Origin: Stenotrophomonas sp. UBA2629
GTDB taxonomy: Bacteria; Pseudomonadota; Gammaproteobacteria; Xanthomonadales; Xanthomonadaceae
Assembly: GCA_002359895.1 (NCBI GenBank)
Contig: DEOB01000006.1
Coordinates: forward strand, 62,001 to 126,000
Direction of reading: 5' to 3'
Length of the DNA stretch: 64,000 nucleotides
The translations under genes and the position numbers were made by a program. Below are positions 33,355 to 42,356 of this stretch, in pieces; the stretch's first letter is position 1, and every line of letters begins with the position of its first letter. The notes under the pieces are model-generated. The model worked only from the letters and a program-made list of their open reading frames with translations. It ran no database searches and was not told the DNA's origin.

Positions 33355-35856
33355 TCAGAACGGCGGAGCGTCGTCGGCCGCGCTCTTCACCGTTTTTTTG
33401 GCGACGGTCTTCTTGGTGGCTTTCTTCGCCGCGGTCTTCTTGGTTGCCGTCTTTTTGGTGGCGGCCTTCTTTGCCGGTGCCTTCTTGGCAGCGGCCTTCT
33501 TCGGCGCGGGTTCCTTCTTGACGGCGGTCTTTTTGGCCGCAGCCTTCTTGCCAAAGCCCTTGCGCACCGGCTTGCCGGTGTCGGCCATCAGCTGCTGCAC
33601 GTCGGCCAGGGTCAGTGAGGCCGGCTCGCGGTCTTTGGGGATCTTGCCGTTCATCTTGCCGTCGCTGATGTACGGGCCAAAGCGACCGTTGAGCACCTGG
33701 ATGTCCGAACCCTCGAACTCCTTGATGATGCGGTTGCGCGCGATCTCTTCCTTCTCTTCGATCAGGAACACCGCACGCGCCAGGTCAATCTTGTACGGGT
33801 CGTCTTCTTTGGTCAGCGAGGCATAGGTGCTGCCGCGCTTGGCGAATGGACCAAAGCGGCCGATGCCCACGGTGACTTCCTCACCATTGGCGTCGGCGCC
33901 GAGTTTGCGCGGCATGTCGAACAGCTTCAGTGCCTCGTCCAGCGAGATCGAGAAGATGCTCTGGCCCGGCTGTAGCGAGGCGAATTTGGGCTTTTCTTCA
34001 TCATCCACCGTGCCGATCTGCACCATCGGGCCGAACCGGCCGATACGCGCGGTGACGTCCTTGCCGCTGACCGGGTCCGGCCCCAGCACGCGCGCGCTGC
34101 CGGCATCGGTACGGTCCAGCGACTCGCTCTTGTCGTCCACCAGCTCCTTGAACGGGCCCCAGAAGCGGGCCATCAACGGCACCCACTCTTCTTCGCCGCG
34201 CGACACCGCATCCAGCTCGTCTTCGAGCTTGGCGGTGAAGTCGTAATCCACGTATTGAGTGAAGTGGCTGGACAGGAATTTGCTCACCGCACGGCCCACG
34301 TCGGTGGGCTTGAAGCTGCGGCCTTCCATCTCAGTGTACTTGCGGAACAACAGCGTCTGGATGATGGAGGCATAGGTGGACGGCCGGCCGATACCGTATT
34401 CCTCCAGTGCCTTCACCAGCGCCGCTTCGGTGAAGCGGGGCGGCGGCTGGGTGAAGTGCTGCTCGGCCTGGATGCGGTCCAACGGCACGCGGTCGCCGGG
34501 CTTCATCGCCGGCAGTTTGCGGCCTTCGTCCTCGTCCTCGGCGTTCTTGCTGTCCTTGCCTTCCTCGTACACAGCCAGGAAGCCGGGCACCACCACGGTG
34601 GTGCCGCTGGCGCGGAACACATGCTCGCTGCCGGCGGACAGATCAACGCTGACGGTGTTCAAGGTGGCCGGGATCATCTGGCAGGCGACAGCGCGCTTCC
34701 AGATCAGCTCGTACAGCTTGCGCTCGTCATCGGTGAGGTACTTGCCCACCTGGGCCGGCGTACGCAGTGCCGAGGTCGGGCGTACCGCTTCGTGGGCTTC
34801 CTGCGCGTTCTTGGATTTGGTGGTGTAGGTATTGGGCTTGTCCGGCAGCGAGCTGGTGCCGTAGTCGCGGGCGATCACATCGCGGATTTCGGCCAGCGCG
34901 TCCTGCGACAGCGTCACCGAGTCGGTACGCATGTATGTGATCAGGCCCACCGTGCCTTCGTCACCGATAGCCACGCCTTCGTACAGCTTCTGCGCCACCT
35001 GCATGGTTTTGCGGGTGGTGAAGCCCAGCTTGCGCGAGGCTTCCTGCTGCAGGGTGGAGGTGGTGAACGGGGCAGCCGGGCGGCGCTTGCGCTCCTTGCT
35101 GACCACATCGGTGACATGCAGCGCGCCTTGCGCGGCCTGCTGGATGCGCAGGCGCGCGGCCTCGGCGGTGTCGCCGTCGGTCACGGTGAACTGCTCGAAT
35201 TTCTGGCCGTCCAGCTTGATCAGGCGGGCATTGAAGTGCTGCGAGGGGTGCGCGCACTCGGCCTCGATGCTCCAATATTCGCGTGAGATGAAGGCTTCAA
35301 TCTCCTCCTCACGCTCCACAATCATGCGCAGCGCCGGGCTCTGCACGCGGCCGGCGGACAGGCCGCGCTGCACCTTGCGCCACAACACCGGCGACAGGTT
35401 GAAGCCGACCAGGTAATCCAGCGCGCGGCGCGCCTGCTGCGCATCCACCAGGTCCGAAGCAATCTCACGCGGCTGGGTCATCGCCTCTTTGATTGCACGC
35501 GGGGTGATTTCGGTGAACACCACGCGTTGCATCGGCTTGCCGTCGGCCAGCCCGCGCTCCCTCAGAATCTCGGCGATATGCCAGCTGATGGCTTCTCCCT
35601 CGCGATCCGGGTCGGTCGCCAGAAAGATGTCGTCGGCGCCCTTTGCGGCTTTGATGATGGCGTCAACGTGCTTTTCGTTCTTTTCGATCAGGTCATAGCG
35701 CATGGCGAAACCGTTGTCCGGATCGACCGCGCCCTCCTTGGGGACCAGATCACGCACGTGCCCATACGAGGCCAGAACCGTGAAGTCCTTGCCGAGGTAT
35801 TTGTTGATCGTCTTGGCCTTGGCGGGCGATTCGACGATGAGCAGGTGCTTGGGCAT
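33355..35856 (-). CDS. topA: DNA topoisomerase I
   Basis: Relaxes negative supercoils. The 833-residue protein has the Toprim start KHLLIVESPAKAKTINKYLG, the catalytic tyrosine in GLITYMRTDSVTL (about residue 307), and type IA domains. In place of Cys4 zinc fingers the C-terminus has repeats of the topoisomerase C-terminal repeat type (ARIGRFGPMVQIG, VGIGRFGPFAKRG, LNGRFGPYISDGK) and then about 65 residues of Lys/Ala-rich tail (KKAAAKKTAVKK and similar) resembling histone H1-like domains. The tail should bind DNA non-specifically. Monocistronic-looking, between the RDD gene and tsaC. Confidence 0.95.
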   Translation of the reverse strand: MPKHLLIVESPAKAKTINKYLGKDFTVLASYGHVRDLVPKEGAVDPDNGFAMRYDLIEKNEKHVDAIIKAAKGADDIFLATDPDREGEAISWHIAEILRERGLADGKPMQRVVFTEITPRAIKEAMTQPREIASDLVDAQQARRALDYLVGFNLSPVLWRKVQRGLSAGRVQSPALRMIVEREEEIEAFISREYWSIEAECAHPSQHFNARLIKLDGQKFEQFTVTDGDTAEAARLRIQQAAQGALHVTDVVSKERKRRPAAPFTTSTLQQEASRKLGFTTRKTMQVAQKLYEGVAIGDEGTVGLITYMRTDSVTLSQDALAEIRDVIARDYGTSSLPDKPNTYTTKSKNAQEAHEAVRPTSALRTPAQVGKYLTDDERKLYELIWKRAVACQMIPATLNTVSVDLSAGSEHVFRASGTTVVVPGFLAVYEEGKDSKNAEDEDEGRKLPAMKPGDRVPLDRIQAEQHFTQPPPRFTEAALVKALEEYGIGRPSTYASIIQTLLFRKYTEMEGRSFKPTDVGRAVSKFLSSHFTQYVDYDFTAKLEDELDAVSRGEEEWVPLMARFWGPFKELVDDKSESLDRTDAGSARVLGPDPVSGKDVTARIGRFGPMVQIGTVDDEEKPKFASLQPGQSIFSISLDEALKLFDMPRKLGADANGEEVTVGIGRFGPFAKRGSTYASLTKEDDPYKIDLARAVFLIEEKEEIARNRIIKEFEGSDIQVLNGRFGPYISDGKMNGKIPKDREPASLTLADVQQLMADTGKPVRKGFGKKAAAKKTAVKKEPAPKKAAAKKAPAKKAATKKTATKKTAAKKATKKTVAKKTVKSAADDAPPF

Positions 35857-35953
35857 GTCAGTACTTTATGGGGGCGGAAGTGCCCCGGTGGGGGCGCTAG
35901 GGTGGCGTAAACCGGCACGATAGTGAAGCCGATGTCGCCGCTGTGCATAGATC

Positions 35954-35979
35954 AACGCCCGGGCAGGGGCCCGGGCGTT
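35954..35979 (-). terminator. Hairpin between the RDD gene and topA
   Basis: A perfect 11-bp stem (AACGCCCGGGC with its complement) with loop AGGG, 63 bases after the RDD gene stop and about 100 bases before the topA start. The minus-strand tail is TTGATCT, so U-richness is modest. Confidence 0.6.
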
Positions 35980-36041
35980 CAGCTTGTGACTATAGAGGAA
36001 TCATGCCGGAGGCGCCGTTGTCAAGCGCGTCCGGCCGGTCC

Positions 36042-36989
36042 TCATGGGGTGAAGTTGGAAGAAGCGCCGATGCTTGCCGCAACAATCACCAGCACCACAC
36101 CGGCAGCCAACATCAGGCCAAACAGCGACAGAACCACGATGGTAACCGTGCCCAGGCCGCGTTCCTGCCATTCCGGATGATCAGTGAAGGCCCACTTATC
36201 CACCACGACGGTGTCGCAGATCATGTCGTGCAGGCCCTGCTTGCGCTCGGTGACGCCGACCATGATCGCCGACACCAGCATCGCCAGGCCGCAGGTGACC
36301 AACGCCAGGCCGGTCATCGCGATATAGCGCAGGAAGGCGCGCCAGAAGCTGATGCGTTCGCCATTGACGCGTACGACCTTGGCGCCCACCGCCATCTTGC
36401 CAAGGCTGGCCATGGTGTTGGACGACTGCATCCAGCCGAAGTAGATCGCAGGCACCAGGATGCAGATGGCGTAATAGAGGCCGTAGAAAACCAGCATCGC
36501 GCCCATGTTGGCCATTTCCGAGCCCGCCATGTTGATCAGGCTCACGCCCATCACCAGCGCCAACGGAATCAGCAGCGCGTACGAAAGCACGCCGGTGACG
36601 ATGCCGTCGATTGCCGAGGCGGCAAAGCGGCGCAGGAAGCCGGCATTGACGACATCGCCGCCCGCCACCACGCGGCTTGCATCGGTGCTGATGCTGCCCG
36701 GCGCGGCATACGGGGAGTGCGGGGATGCCGCTGACAGAATTGCCGGCTCCGGCGCGGTGCCGTTCTCGATGGCGGCGTAGTCGCCGCGCAGGTCGATACC
36801 GGTGTTGGCCTGCACCAGCAGCTGCAGCTCTTCGGCCACGGCCGACAGCGGCTGCCACTGCGACATGCCCTCGCTCCACACCAGGGCGTTGAGATCCAAC
36901 TCGCCCTGGCGGAACTTCTCGCGGATTACGCCAGCATCAACCGGTCCATGTCGTTCACGCTGGGCGTCGGCGTAGTACCACTCACTCAT
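36042..36989 (-). CDS. GYF_2-RDD family membrane protein
   Basis: A 315-residue protein. The N-terminus (WYYADAQRERHGPVDAGVI, then ALVWSEGMSQWQPL) is a GYF_2 (DUF4339) domain, thought to bind proline-rich peptides. After a linker comes an RDD domain with three to four transmembrane helices (FLRRFAASAIDGIVTGVLSY; MASLGKMAVGAKVVRVNGER). RDD proteins are poorly understood; some have been linked to transport. The next gene upstream also starts with a GYF_2 domain, so the two probably work together in the inner membrane. Confidence 0.75.
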   Translation of the reverse strand: MSEWYYADAQRERHGPVDAGVIREKFRQGELDLNALVWSEGMSQWQPLSAVAEELQLLVQANTGIDLRGDYAAIENGTAPEPAILSAASPHSPYAAPGSISTDASRVVAGGDVVNAGFLRRFAASAIDGIVTGVLSYALLIPLALVMGVSLINMAGSEMANMGAMLVFYGLYYAICILVPAIYFGWMQSSNTMASLGKMAVGAKVVRVNGERISFWRAFLRYIAMTGLALVTCGLAMLVSAIMVGVTERKQGLHDMICDTVVVDKWAFTDHPEWQERGLGTVTIVVLSLFGLMLAAGVVLVIVAASIGASSNFTP

Positions 36990-37022
36990 TTCATTCCCCG
37001 TAGAGGTTCAGGCCGCCGGGCT

Positions 37023-37757
37023 TCAACCGCGGCAGTCTAAAGGTAGGTGTTTATCGGCCACATCGGAGCTGCATGCCCACGTCGCGGACTGCGTATCGTA
37101 GTCGAGCCAGATGGATTTGCCGTCAATCAGTTTCCTGTCCGGCATATGCAGGCGGGCCTCCAGCCCGCACAGGCCCTCGTCGGAGTCGCCGATGTTGACC
37201 TGGGCGATATCGCCACTGGCATAGCTCTCCGGGGTGCCGAAGCCCTCGTCCCCGTTGTTTGGGCAACGCTGGTGGCTCAAAACGAACTGCTCGGCCTCAA
37301 CTTTCAGCGGAGCCAGTTGGGCTTCCACGCGGGCAAGCCGTGCGCGCGACACATACTCCTGATAGGCGGGAAAGGCGATGGCGGCAAGTACGCCGACAAT
37401 CGCCAGCAGGCCCACGCCTACGACGGCGGCAATGATGCCGAAGATGGTCCAGCCGGACATGCCCGGCTTGCGTGTGGCAGCTGTTGCGGGGTGGGCTGAG
37501 CGGCTTGGCATCGGCGGCGGTAACGGTGGAACCGATGCCGGGTTCACCGTTACCGGCGGCGCGGCCTGCTCGTGCAGGCCCAGCTCATCGGCGAGGCCGC
37601 GCAACGGCTGCCAATCACCAAGACCTTGGCGCCATACAAGCGTATCGGCCGAAATATGGCCTGAGTGGAACAGCGCGGCGATCTCCTCGCGCGGCACCGG
37701 GCCGCGATGCTCGCGGCTGCTTTCAGCGTAGAACCATTGGCTCACGGGGTTGTCCAC
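37023..37757 (-). CDS. GYF_2 domain fused to a pilin-like membrane domain
   Basis: The 244-residue protein starts with a GYF_2 domain (WFYAESSREHRGPVPREEI; LVWRQGLGDWQPL), then a Pro-rich linker, then a hydrophobic helix and pilin-like N-terminal helix (AIAFPAYQEYVSRARLARVE) and a globular part with three or more Cys. The pilin segment lacks a prepilin leader at the N-terminus of the protein, so normal type IV pilus assembly is unlikely. Function unknown. It is in tandem with the GYF_2-RDD gene, 33 bases apart. Confidence 0.65.
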   Translation of the reverse strand: MDNPVSQWFYAESSREHRGPVPREEIAALFHSGHISADTLVWRQGLGDWQPLRGLADELGLHEQAAPPVTVNPASVPPLPPPMPSRSAHPATAATRKPGMSGWTIFGIIAAVVGVGLLAIVGVLAAIAFPAYQEYVSRARLARVEAQLAPLKVEAEQFVLSHQRCPNNGDEGFGTPESYASGDIAQVNIGDSDEGLCGLEARLHMPDRKLIDGKSIWLDYDTQSATWACSSDVADKHLPLDCRG

Positions 37758-37781
37758 CTGCGTCCCTGCATGGCGTGTGGC

Positions 37782-38255
37782 TCAGTGCAGGGGTTCGGGT
37801 TCGTCGAGGAACATCTGGGTTTCCATCCAGGCATAGGCCGCCTCGGCACCTGGCTGGTTGAACAGCACCATCAGCACAACCCACTTCAGGTCGTCCAGAT
37901 CCAGCTCGTCCTGGTCCAGCGCCATGGCGCGATCAAGCACCAGCTCGCGTTGGTCGGCGTCCAGGATGCCCTGCTGCTCCAGGAACAGCAGGAAACCCCG
38001 GCACTCCACGTCCAGCTTGTCCAGTTCGGGGCCATGGAATACGCGCACGGGCCCGTCGACCCGGCCTTGTGCCACGGCCGGGCGATGCTCGGCCAAGGCA
38101 TCGAGCCAGTCGAAAGCCTTGCTGATTTCGGTGGGACTGAAACCGGCCTGGATCAGGCCGTTCTGTAGTGAGTCGCGGTCTCGGATGAGATCGGCGTCCT
38201 CGCTGAAATAGTGTTCAAACAGGTAAAGCAGGACGTCCAGAATGCTCTCTTTCAT
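37782..38255 (-). CDS. smg: Smg family protein (DUF494)
   Basis: A 157-residue protein beginning MKESILDVLLYLFEHYFSED, the conserved Smg/DUF494 start, with the acidic, Leu-rich C-terminal part (LDLDDLKWVVLMVLFNQPG) typical of the family. Smg lies next to dprA/smf in many proteobacteria, as here. Its molecular role is unknown. No trans-membrane segment is visible. Confidence 0.9.
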   Translation of the reverse strand: MKESILDVLLYLFEHYFSEDADLIRDRDSLQNGLIQAGFSPTEISKAFDWLDALAEHRPAVAQGRVDGPVRVFHGPELDKLDVECRGFLLFLEQQGILDADQRELVLDRAMALDQDELDLDDLKWVVLMVLFNQPGAEAAYAWMETQMFLDEPEPLH

Positions 38256-38299
38256 TGCCCCTCGGCCTGCGCCATCGGCGCTGTGGAGGTGAAGAAACT

Positions 38300-39451
38300 T
38301 TAGTTGCGGGTGTAACGACCGTGTACGGACGACACGCTTCCTTCAAGTTCCATGACCAGCAGCATGGAGGACAGGCTGGCAGCCGTCAATCCAGTGCGCT
38401 CGATCAATGAATCCATACCGGTTGGGTCGAAGCCCAGTGCATTCCACAAGCGCTGGTAGTCGGGGTCCGGCAGGGCGGGTGCCGGGCGGGATTGTGCCGG
38501 CGCACAACAGATGGGGGCTTGCAACCGGTTTTGCAAGGCGCTGGCCAGTTCCCCGGCCATGTTGGCTATGCCTTCCAGAATATCTGCCGGGCGCCCGACC
38601 AACGTGGCACCTTCACGGATCAGGCGGTGGCAGCCCAGTGCCATGGGGTTGTGGATGGAGCCGGGCAGGGCGAAGACCTCGCGGCCGGCTTCGCAGGCCA
38701 GTCGTGCGGTGATCAGGGCGCCGGAGCGTTCTGCGGCCTCGATCACCACCGTGCCCAGGGTGAGCGCGGCCAACAGCCGGTTGCGGGCAGGAAACTGGCC
38801 GCTGCGGGGCGGCGTGCCGGGCAGATATTCGCTGACCACGGCGCCAGCTGCGGCGACCTGCGCCTGCAGTTCGCGGTGATGACGTGGGTAGATCACATCC
38901 GGCCCGGTGCCGATCACCGCGTAAGTAACGCCCCCGTAGGCCAATGCGGCGCGGTGCGCGGCAGCGTCGATGCCGGCAGCCAGCCCGCTGGCGATGGTGA
39001 GCCCGTTCCGGGCAAGTTCCGTGGCGAAATCGCGGGCGTTGTCGCGCCCGCCAGGGCTGGGCGCGCGGCTGCCAACGATGGCGATGGCCGGCGTCCACAG
39101 CTGCGTGGGGTTGCCGGCAACGAACAGCGCCAGCGGCGCGTTCGGGCTGCCATGCAGCAGCGGGGGATAGTCCGGGTCGGCACGGCCCAGCAGGTGATGG
39201 TTGGGGGCTGCGAGCCAGGCCTGTGCGCTTTCCAGTGCTGCGGCGTCCGGCCGGGCAAGAGCGCGGCATTGCTCGGGAGTGCAGCCCGCCGAACGCCAAG
39301 CCTCTGTGCCGGCCGCAATCGCGCTGCCTGGGTTCTCGAAGCGATCGAGCAGGGCGCGTAATGGCGCCATGGGGCCGCCCGCCAGCAGCAGGGTGAGCAG
39401 GGCGGGGCTGTTGTCGGTGGCGGCAACTGGATGGGGTGCGGGAATGGGCAT
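38300..39451 (-). CDS. dprA: DNA-processing protein DprA (Smf)
   Basis: Binds incoming single-stranded DNA during natural transformation and loads RecA. The 383-residue protein has a SAM-like N-domain, the Rossmann-like core (AIVGSRAPSPGGRDNARDFA; GLAAGIDAAAHRAAL; EYLPGTPPRSGQFPARNRL) and a C-terminal winged helix (DSLIERTGLTAASLSSMLLVMELEG). The ATG at 39451 is preferred; an upstream GTG/ATG frame would run across the terminator hairpin at 39474. It is followed by smg in the usual order reversed by strand. Confidence 0.93.
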   Translation of the reverse strand: MPIPAPHPVAATDNSPALLTLLLAGGPMAPLRALLDRFENPGSAIAAGTEAWRSAGCTPEQCRALARPDAAALESAQAWLAAPNHHLLGRADPDYPPLLHGSPNAPLALFVAGNPTQLWTPAIAIVGSRAPSPGGRDNARDFATELARNGLTIASGLAAGIDAAAHRAALAYGGVTYAVIGTGPDVIYPRHHRELQAQVAAAGAVVSEYLPGTPPRSGQFPARNRLLAALTLGTVVIEAAERSGALITARLACEAGREVFALPGSIHNPMALGCHRLIREGATLVGRPADILEGIANMAGELASALQNRLQAPICCAPAQSRPAPALPDPDYQRLWNALGFDPTGMDSLIERTGLTAASLSSMLLVMELEGSVSSVHGRYTRN

Positions 39452-39473
39452 CCGCTCAGCGTCCGTTGCAGAC

Positions 39474-39501
39474 AACGACGGCGCCCTCGGGCGCCGTCGT
39501 T
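39474..39501 (-). terminator. Terminator between lysM gene and dprA
   Basis: A perfect 12-bp stem (AACGACGGCGCC with its complement) with loop CTCG. It lies 32 bases past the LysM gene stop and 23 bases before the dprA start, so it may also act as an attenuator for dprA. Confidence 0.75.
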
Positions 39502-39532
39502 TCACATCATCGGAGTTTCCCCCGGCCGTCGC

Positions 39533-40657
39533 TTACTGTGCGTCGGGATGCTTCAGCTCGTAGCCCAGACGGGTCGGCTTGGTGCCTTCCATGATCAGCG
39601 CGTAGCTGACCTTGTCGAACGTGCGGAACACCATTGCATGCGCGGCATATTCATCCGGCAGCGACACGCGGCCAGCGCCATCACGCAGCGCGTCGTCGGC
39701 GCGCGAGGTGTTCATGCCCTTGACCCGGTCGATGGCATGGCTGCCGCTGCGCCACACCGAAAACACGGTGCCGTTGTCGATGCCGTCACGGGCGCCGCCG
39801 GAAATGGCGATCACATCGCGCGGACCGCCCGAGGTGAACGTATCGCTGATGGCCAGTACGCGCAGGTGTCCCGGTGCCACGGCGACAGCCGGCGCATGCG
39901 GGATGAACTGCAGGTCGTAGGGCTGAGCCTGCAACGGCACCAGTCGGTCACCGGCGCGAACTTCACGGCCGCTGTCTTCCAGCCGCAGCGTGGAGGCGTC
40001 GGTGTCGTCGCCGGCCAGTTGGGTCAGCGTGCCGATGTTGACCTGTGCCAGTTCGTAGCCCAGGAATTCGCCATGGCGGGTGGTGGCCTCGTATTCCTTC
40101 CAGAGGTTGCCGGAGCCGGCAGTGGTGTTGCCACGCTGGTCCAGATCGTCGCTGGGCTTGGCTTGGCCGTAGCGCAGGGTCGGGCGCACCACCAGGTAAC
40201 GCTGGCCCGGCTGTGCATCCTGCAGGCCAACGACATAAGCCTGATGGCCGGCGCTGGCGCGAAGGCGGTTGTCTTCCAGGCCAACGACGTAAGGCAGCTG
40301 TTTGAAGCTGTCCACGACGAACAGGTTTTTCAGGAACGGTTCAACGTCCGCCAACGGAATGGCGTTGATGGGCGCTTCCTGGCGCGGCCCCGCCTGGGCG
40401 GTCACCCGGTCCAGATAGGCAAGGCTCAGCACGTCCCCCGGATAGATCAGGTGTGGATTCTTCACCTGGGGATTGGCCTGCCAGATTTCCGGCCAAAGCC
40501 ACGGCTTTTTCAGGAAACGGGCCGAGATATCCCACAGCGTGTCACCCTTGCGCACCACATAGGTGTCAGGGTGGGAGCCGTTCATTTCCACGGCGACGGC
40601 ATAGGTCGTGACGGTCAGCAGCGCCACGGCGGCGACCGTACGGATTTGTTTAAGCAT
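39533..40657 (-). CDS. LysM-domain exported protein
   Basis: A 374-residue protein with a signal peptide (MLKQIRTVAAVALLTVTTYA) and a LysM peptidoglycan-binding motif early on (DTYVVRKGDTLWDISARFLK and WQANPQVKNPHLIYPGDVL). The rest is a conserved periplasmic region of unknown fold, as in the LysM protein encoded next to dprA and def in many gammaproteobacteria. A TATAGT hexamer on the minus strand (40694-40699) is a possible -10 box. Divergent from def. Role in the cell envelope inferred from LysM only. Confidence 0.8.
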   Translation of the reverse strand: MLKQIRTVAAVALLTVTTYAVAVEMNGSHPDTYVVRKGDTLWDISARFLKKPWLWPEIWQANPQVKNPHLIYPGDVLSLAYLDRVTAQAGPRQEAPINAIPLADVEPFLKNLFVVDSFKQLPYVVGLEDNRLRASAGHQAYVVGLQDAQPGQRYLVVRPTLRYGQAKPSDDLDQRGNTTAGSGNLWKEYEATTRHGEFLGYELAQVNIGTLTQLAGDDTDASTLRLEDSGREVRAGDRLVPLQAQPYDLQFIPHAPAVAVAPGHLRVLAISDTFTSGGPRDVIAISGGARDGIDNGTVFSVWRSGSHAIDRVKGMNTSRADDALRDGAGRVSLPDEYAAHAMVFRTFDKVSYALIMEGTKPTRLGYELKHPDAQ

Positions 40658-40787
40658 GGTTGCGATCTGCCTGATTCCCCAACAGGTTGTCGCACTATAT
40701 TCCAGAAAGCGGGGCGCCGGGCAAGCGCAAGCGGTAGAATTGGGACGTCTTGCCGAAATAAGCGGCATCCTCCTATCGGTATCCCCC

Positions 40788-41303
40788 ATGGCACTCTTGC
40801 CCATTCTCGAATTCCCCGACCCGCGGCTGCGCACCAAAGCAGCCCTCGTCGAGGCTGCCGAAGTGACCACTCCGGCCTTCCAGACGCTGCTGGATGACAT
40901 GTTCCAGACCATGTATGAGGCGCCGGGCATTGGCCTGGCAGCCAGTCAGGTGGACGTGCATCAGCGCTTCATGGTCATCGACGTCAGCGAAGAGCATGAC
41001 GTGCCGATGGTGTTCATCAACCCGCAGATCATCAGCGCCAGCGAGGGCGGCCGCGTCTATCAGGAAGGGTGCCTGTCGGTGCCGGGCATCTATGCCGACG
41101 TGACCCGTGCCGATTCCATCGTGGTGCGCTTTCTGGACCGCGACGGCAAGGAGCAGGAACTGGCTGCCGAAGGGCTGCTGGCCACCTGCATCCAGCATGA
41201 GATGGACCACCTGGACGGCAAACTGTTCATCGATTACCTCTCGCCGCTCAAGCGCGAGATGGTGCGCAAGAAGCTGGCCAAGCAGCGCAAGCACGTTGCC
41301 TGA
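40788..41303 (+). CDS. def: Peptide deformylase
   Basis: Removes the formyl group from N-terminal formylmethionine of new proteins. The 171-residue product has all three family motifs: GIGLAASQVD, EGCLSVPG with the metal-binding Cys, and QHEMDHLDG with two metal-binding His and catalytic Glu. A TAGAAT hexamer at 40735-40740 is a likely -10 box. The start at 40788 begins MALLPILEFPDPRLR as in other PDFs. fmt follows after 124 bases, behind a hairpin. Confidence 0.96.
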   Translation: MALLPILEFPDPRLRTKAALVEAAEVTTPAFQTLLDDMFQTMYEAPGIGLAASQVDVHQRFMVIDVSEEHDVPMVFINPQIISASEGGRVYQEGCLSVPGIYADVTRADSIVVRFLDRDGKEQELAAEGLLATCIQHEMDHLDGKLFIDYLSPLKREMVRKKLAKQRKHVA

Positions 41304-41379
41304 GCCGAGCGGTGGTCCGGCAAGGCGCATTGACGCCGGCTGGATTGCCGGGGCGGGGCCGGCCAGGCCCTGACACCAC

Positions 41380-41402
41380 ACGGCGCCGCCATTCGGCGCC
41401 GT
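41380..41402 (+). terminator. Hairpin between def and fmt
   Basis: A 9-bp stem (ACGGCGCCG with CGGCGCCGT) and CCATT loop followed by TGTTCTTT. It is 76 bases past the def stop and 25 bases before the fmt start, so it may terminate or attenuate. Confidence 0.6.
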
Positions 41403-41427
41403 TGTTCTTTCCGGGAGTTGGAACGCC

Positions 41428-42351
41428 ATGAGAATTGTTTTTGCCGGTACGCCGGAGTTCGCGGTCGCCTCGCTGGCTGCCGCTGCGCGTCATCACGAAG
41501 TGGTGGCGGTGTACACCCAGCCGGACCGCCCGGCCGGCCGTGGCCGTGGCTTGATGCCTTCGCCGGTGAAGCTCGACGCCATTGCGCGCGGCATTCCGGT
41601 GTTTCAGCCCGAATCCCTGAAAACACCCGAGGCCCAGCAGCAACTGCGCGATCTGCAGCCGGACCTGATGGTGGTGGTGGCGTACGGCCTGATTCTGCCC
41701 AAGGCGGTGCTGGCCATCCCGACCCACGGCTGCTGGAACGTGCATGGCTCGCTGTTGCCGCGTTGGCGCGGCGCCGCGCCCATCCAGCGTGCGATCGAGG
41801 CCGGCGATAGCGAGACCGGCGTGTGCCTGATGCAGATGGAAGCCGGCCTGGATACCGGCCCGGTGCTGCTGCACCTGAGCACGCCGATCAGCGAAACCGA
41901 TACGGGCGGACAGTTGCATGACCGTCTGGCGCAGCTGGGCGCACAGGTGCTGTCCGATGGCTTGGGCCTGCTGCGTGCGGGCTTGAAGCCGATGGCACGG
42001 CCGCAGCCGGAAGCCGGCGTCACCTATGCGCACAAGCTGGACAAGGCCGAAGCCCGCTTGGATTGGAGCCAGGACGCCGCCGCGCTGGCGCGCAAGGTGC
42101 GTGCCTTCAACCCGTGGCCGATCGCCGAGGCGACATTGGCCGGTGAGCGCGTGCGCATCCACGGCGCCATCGCCATTGAAGACAACGGCGGCAACGCGCC
42201 CGGCACCGTGATTGCCGCCTCGCGCGAGGGCATCGACATTGCCTGCGGGCAGGGCGCATTGCGACTGCGCGTGGTGCAGCGTGAAGGCGGCAAGGCGATT
42301 ACGGCGGCCGACTATCTCAACGCGCGCCGTGATCTGCGGGTCGAGGGCTGA
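41428..42351 (+). CDS. fmt: Methionyl-tRNA formyltransferase
   Basis: Formylates initiator Met-tRNA using 10-formyltetrahydrofolate. The 307-residue protein has MRIVFAGTPEFAVASLAA, the 16-residue-loop region GRGRGLMPSPVK, and the catalytic segment WNVHGSLLPRWRGAAPIQ with the Asn-His pair, then the C-terminal OB-like domain (ALARKVRAFNPWPIAEA). GGGAG lies upstream of the ATG. rsmB starts 5 bases after the stop, giving the usual def-fmt-rsmB order. Confidence 0.96.
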   Translation: MRIVFAGTPEFAVASLAAAARHHEVVAVYTQPDRPAGRGRGLMPSPVKLDAIARGIPVFQPESLKTPEAQQQLRDLQPDLMVVVAYGLILPKAVLAIPTHGCWNVHGSLLPRWRGAAPIQRAIEAGDSETGVCLMQMEAGLDTGPVLLHLSTPISETDTGGQLHDRLAQLGAQVLSDGLGLLRAGLKPMARPQPEAGVTYAHKLDKAEARLDWSQDAAALARKVRAFNPWPIAEATLAGERVRIHGAIAIEDNGGNAPGTVIAASREGIDIACGQGALRLRVVQREGGKAITAADYLNARRDLRVEG

Positions 42352-42356
42352 ATCTG

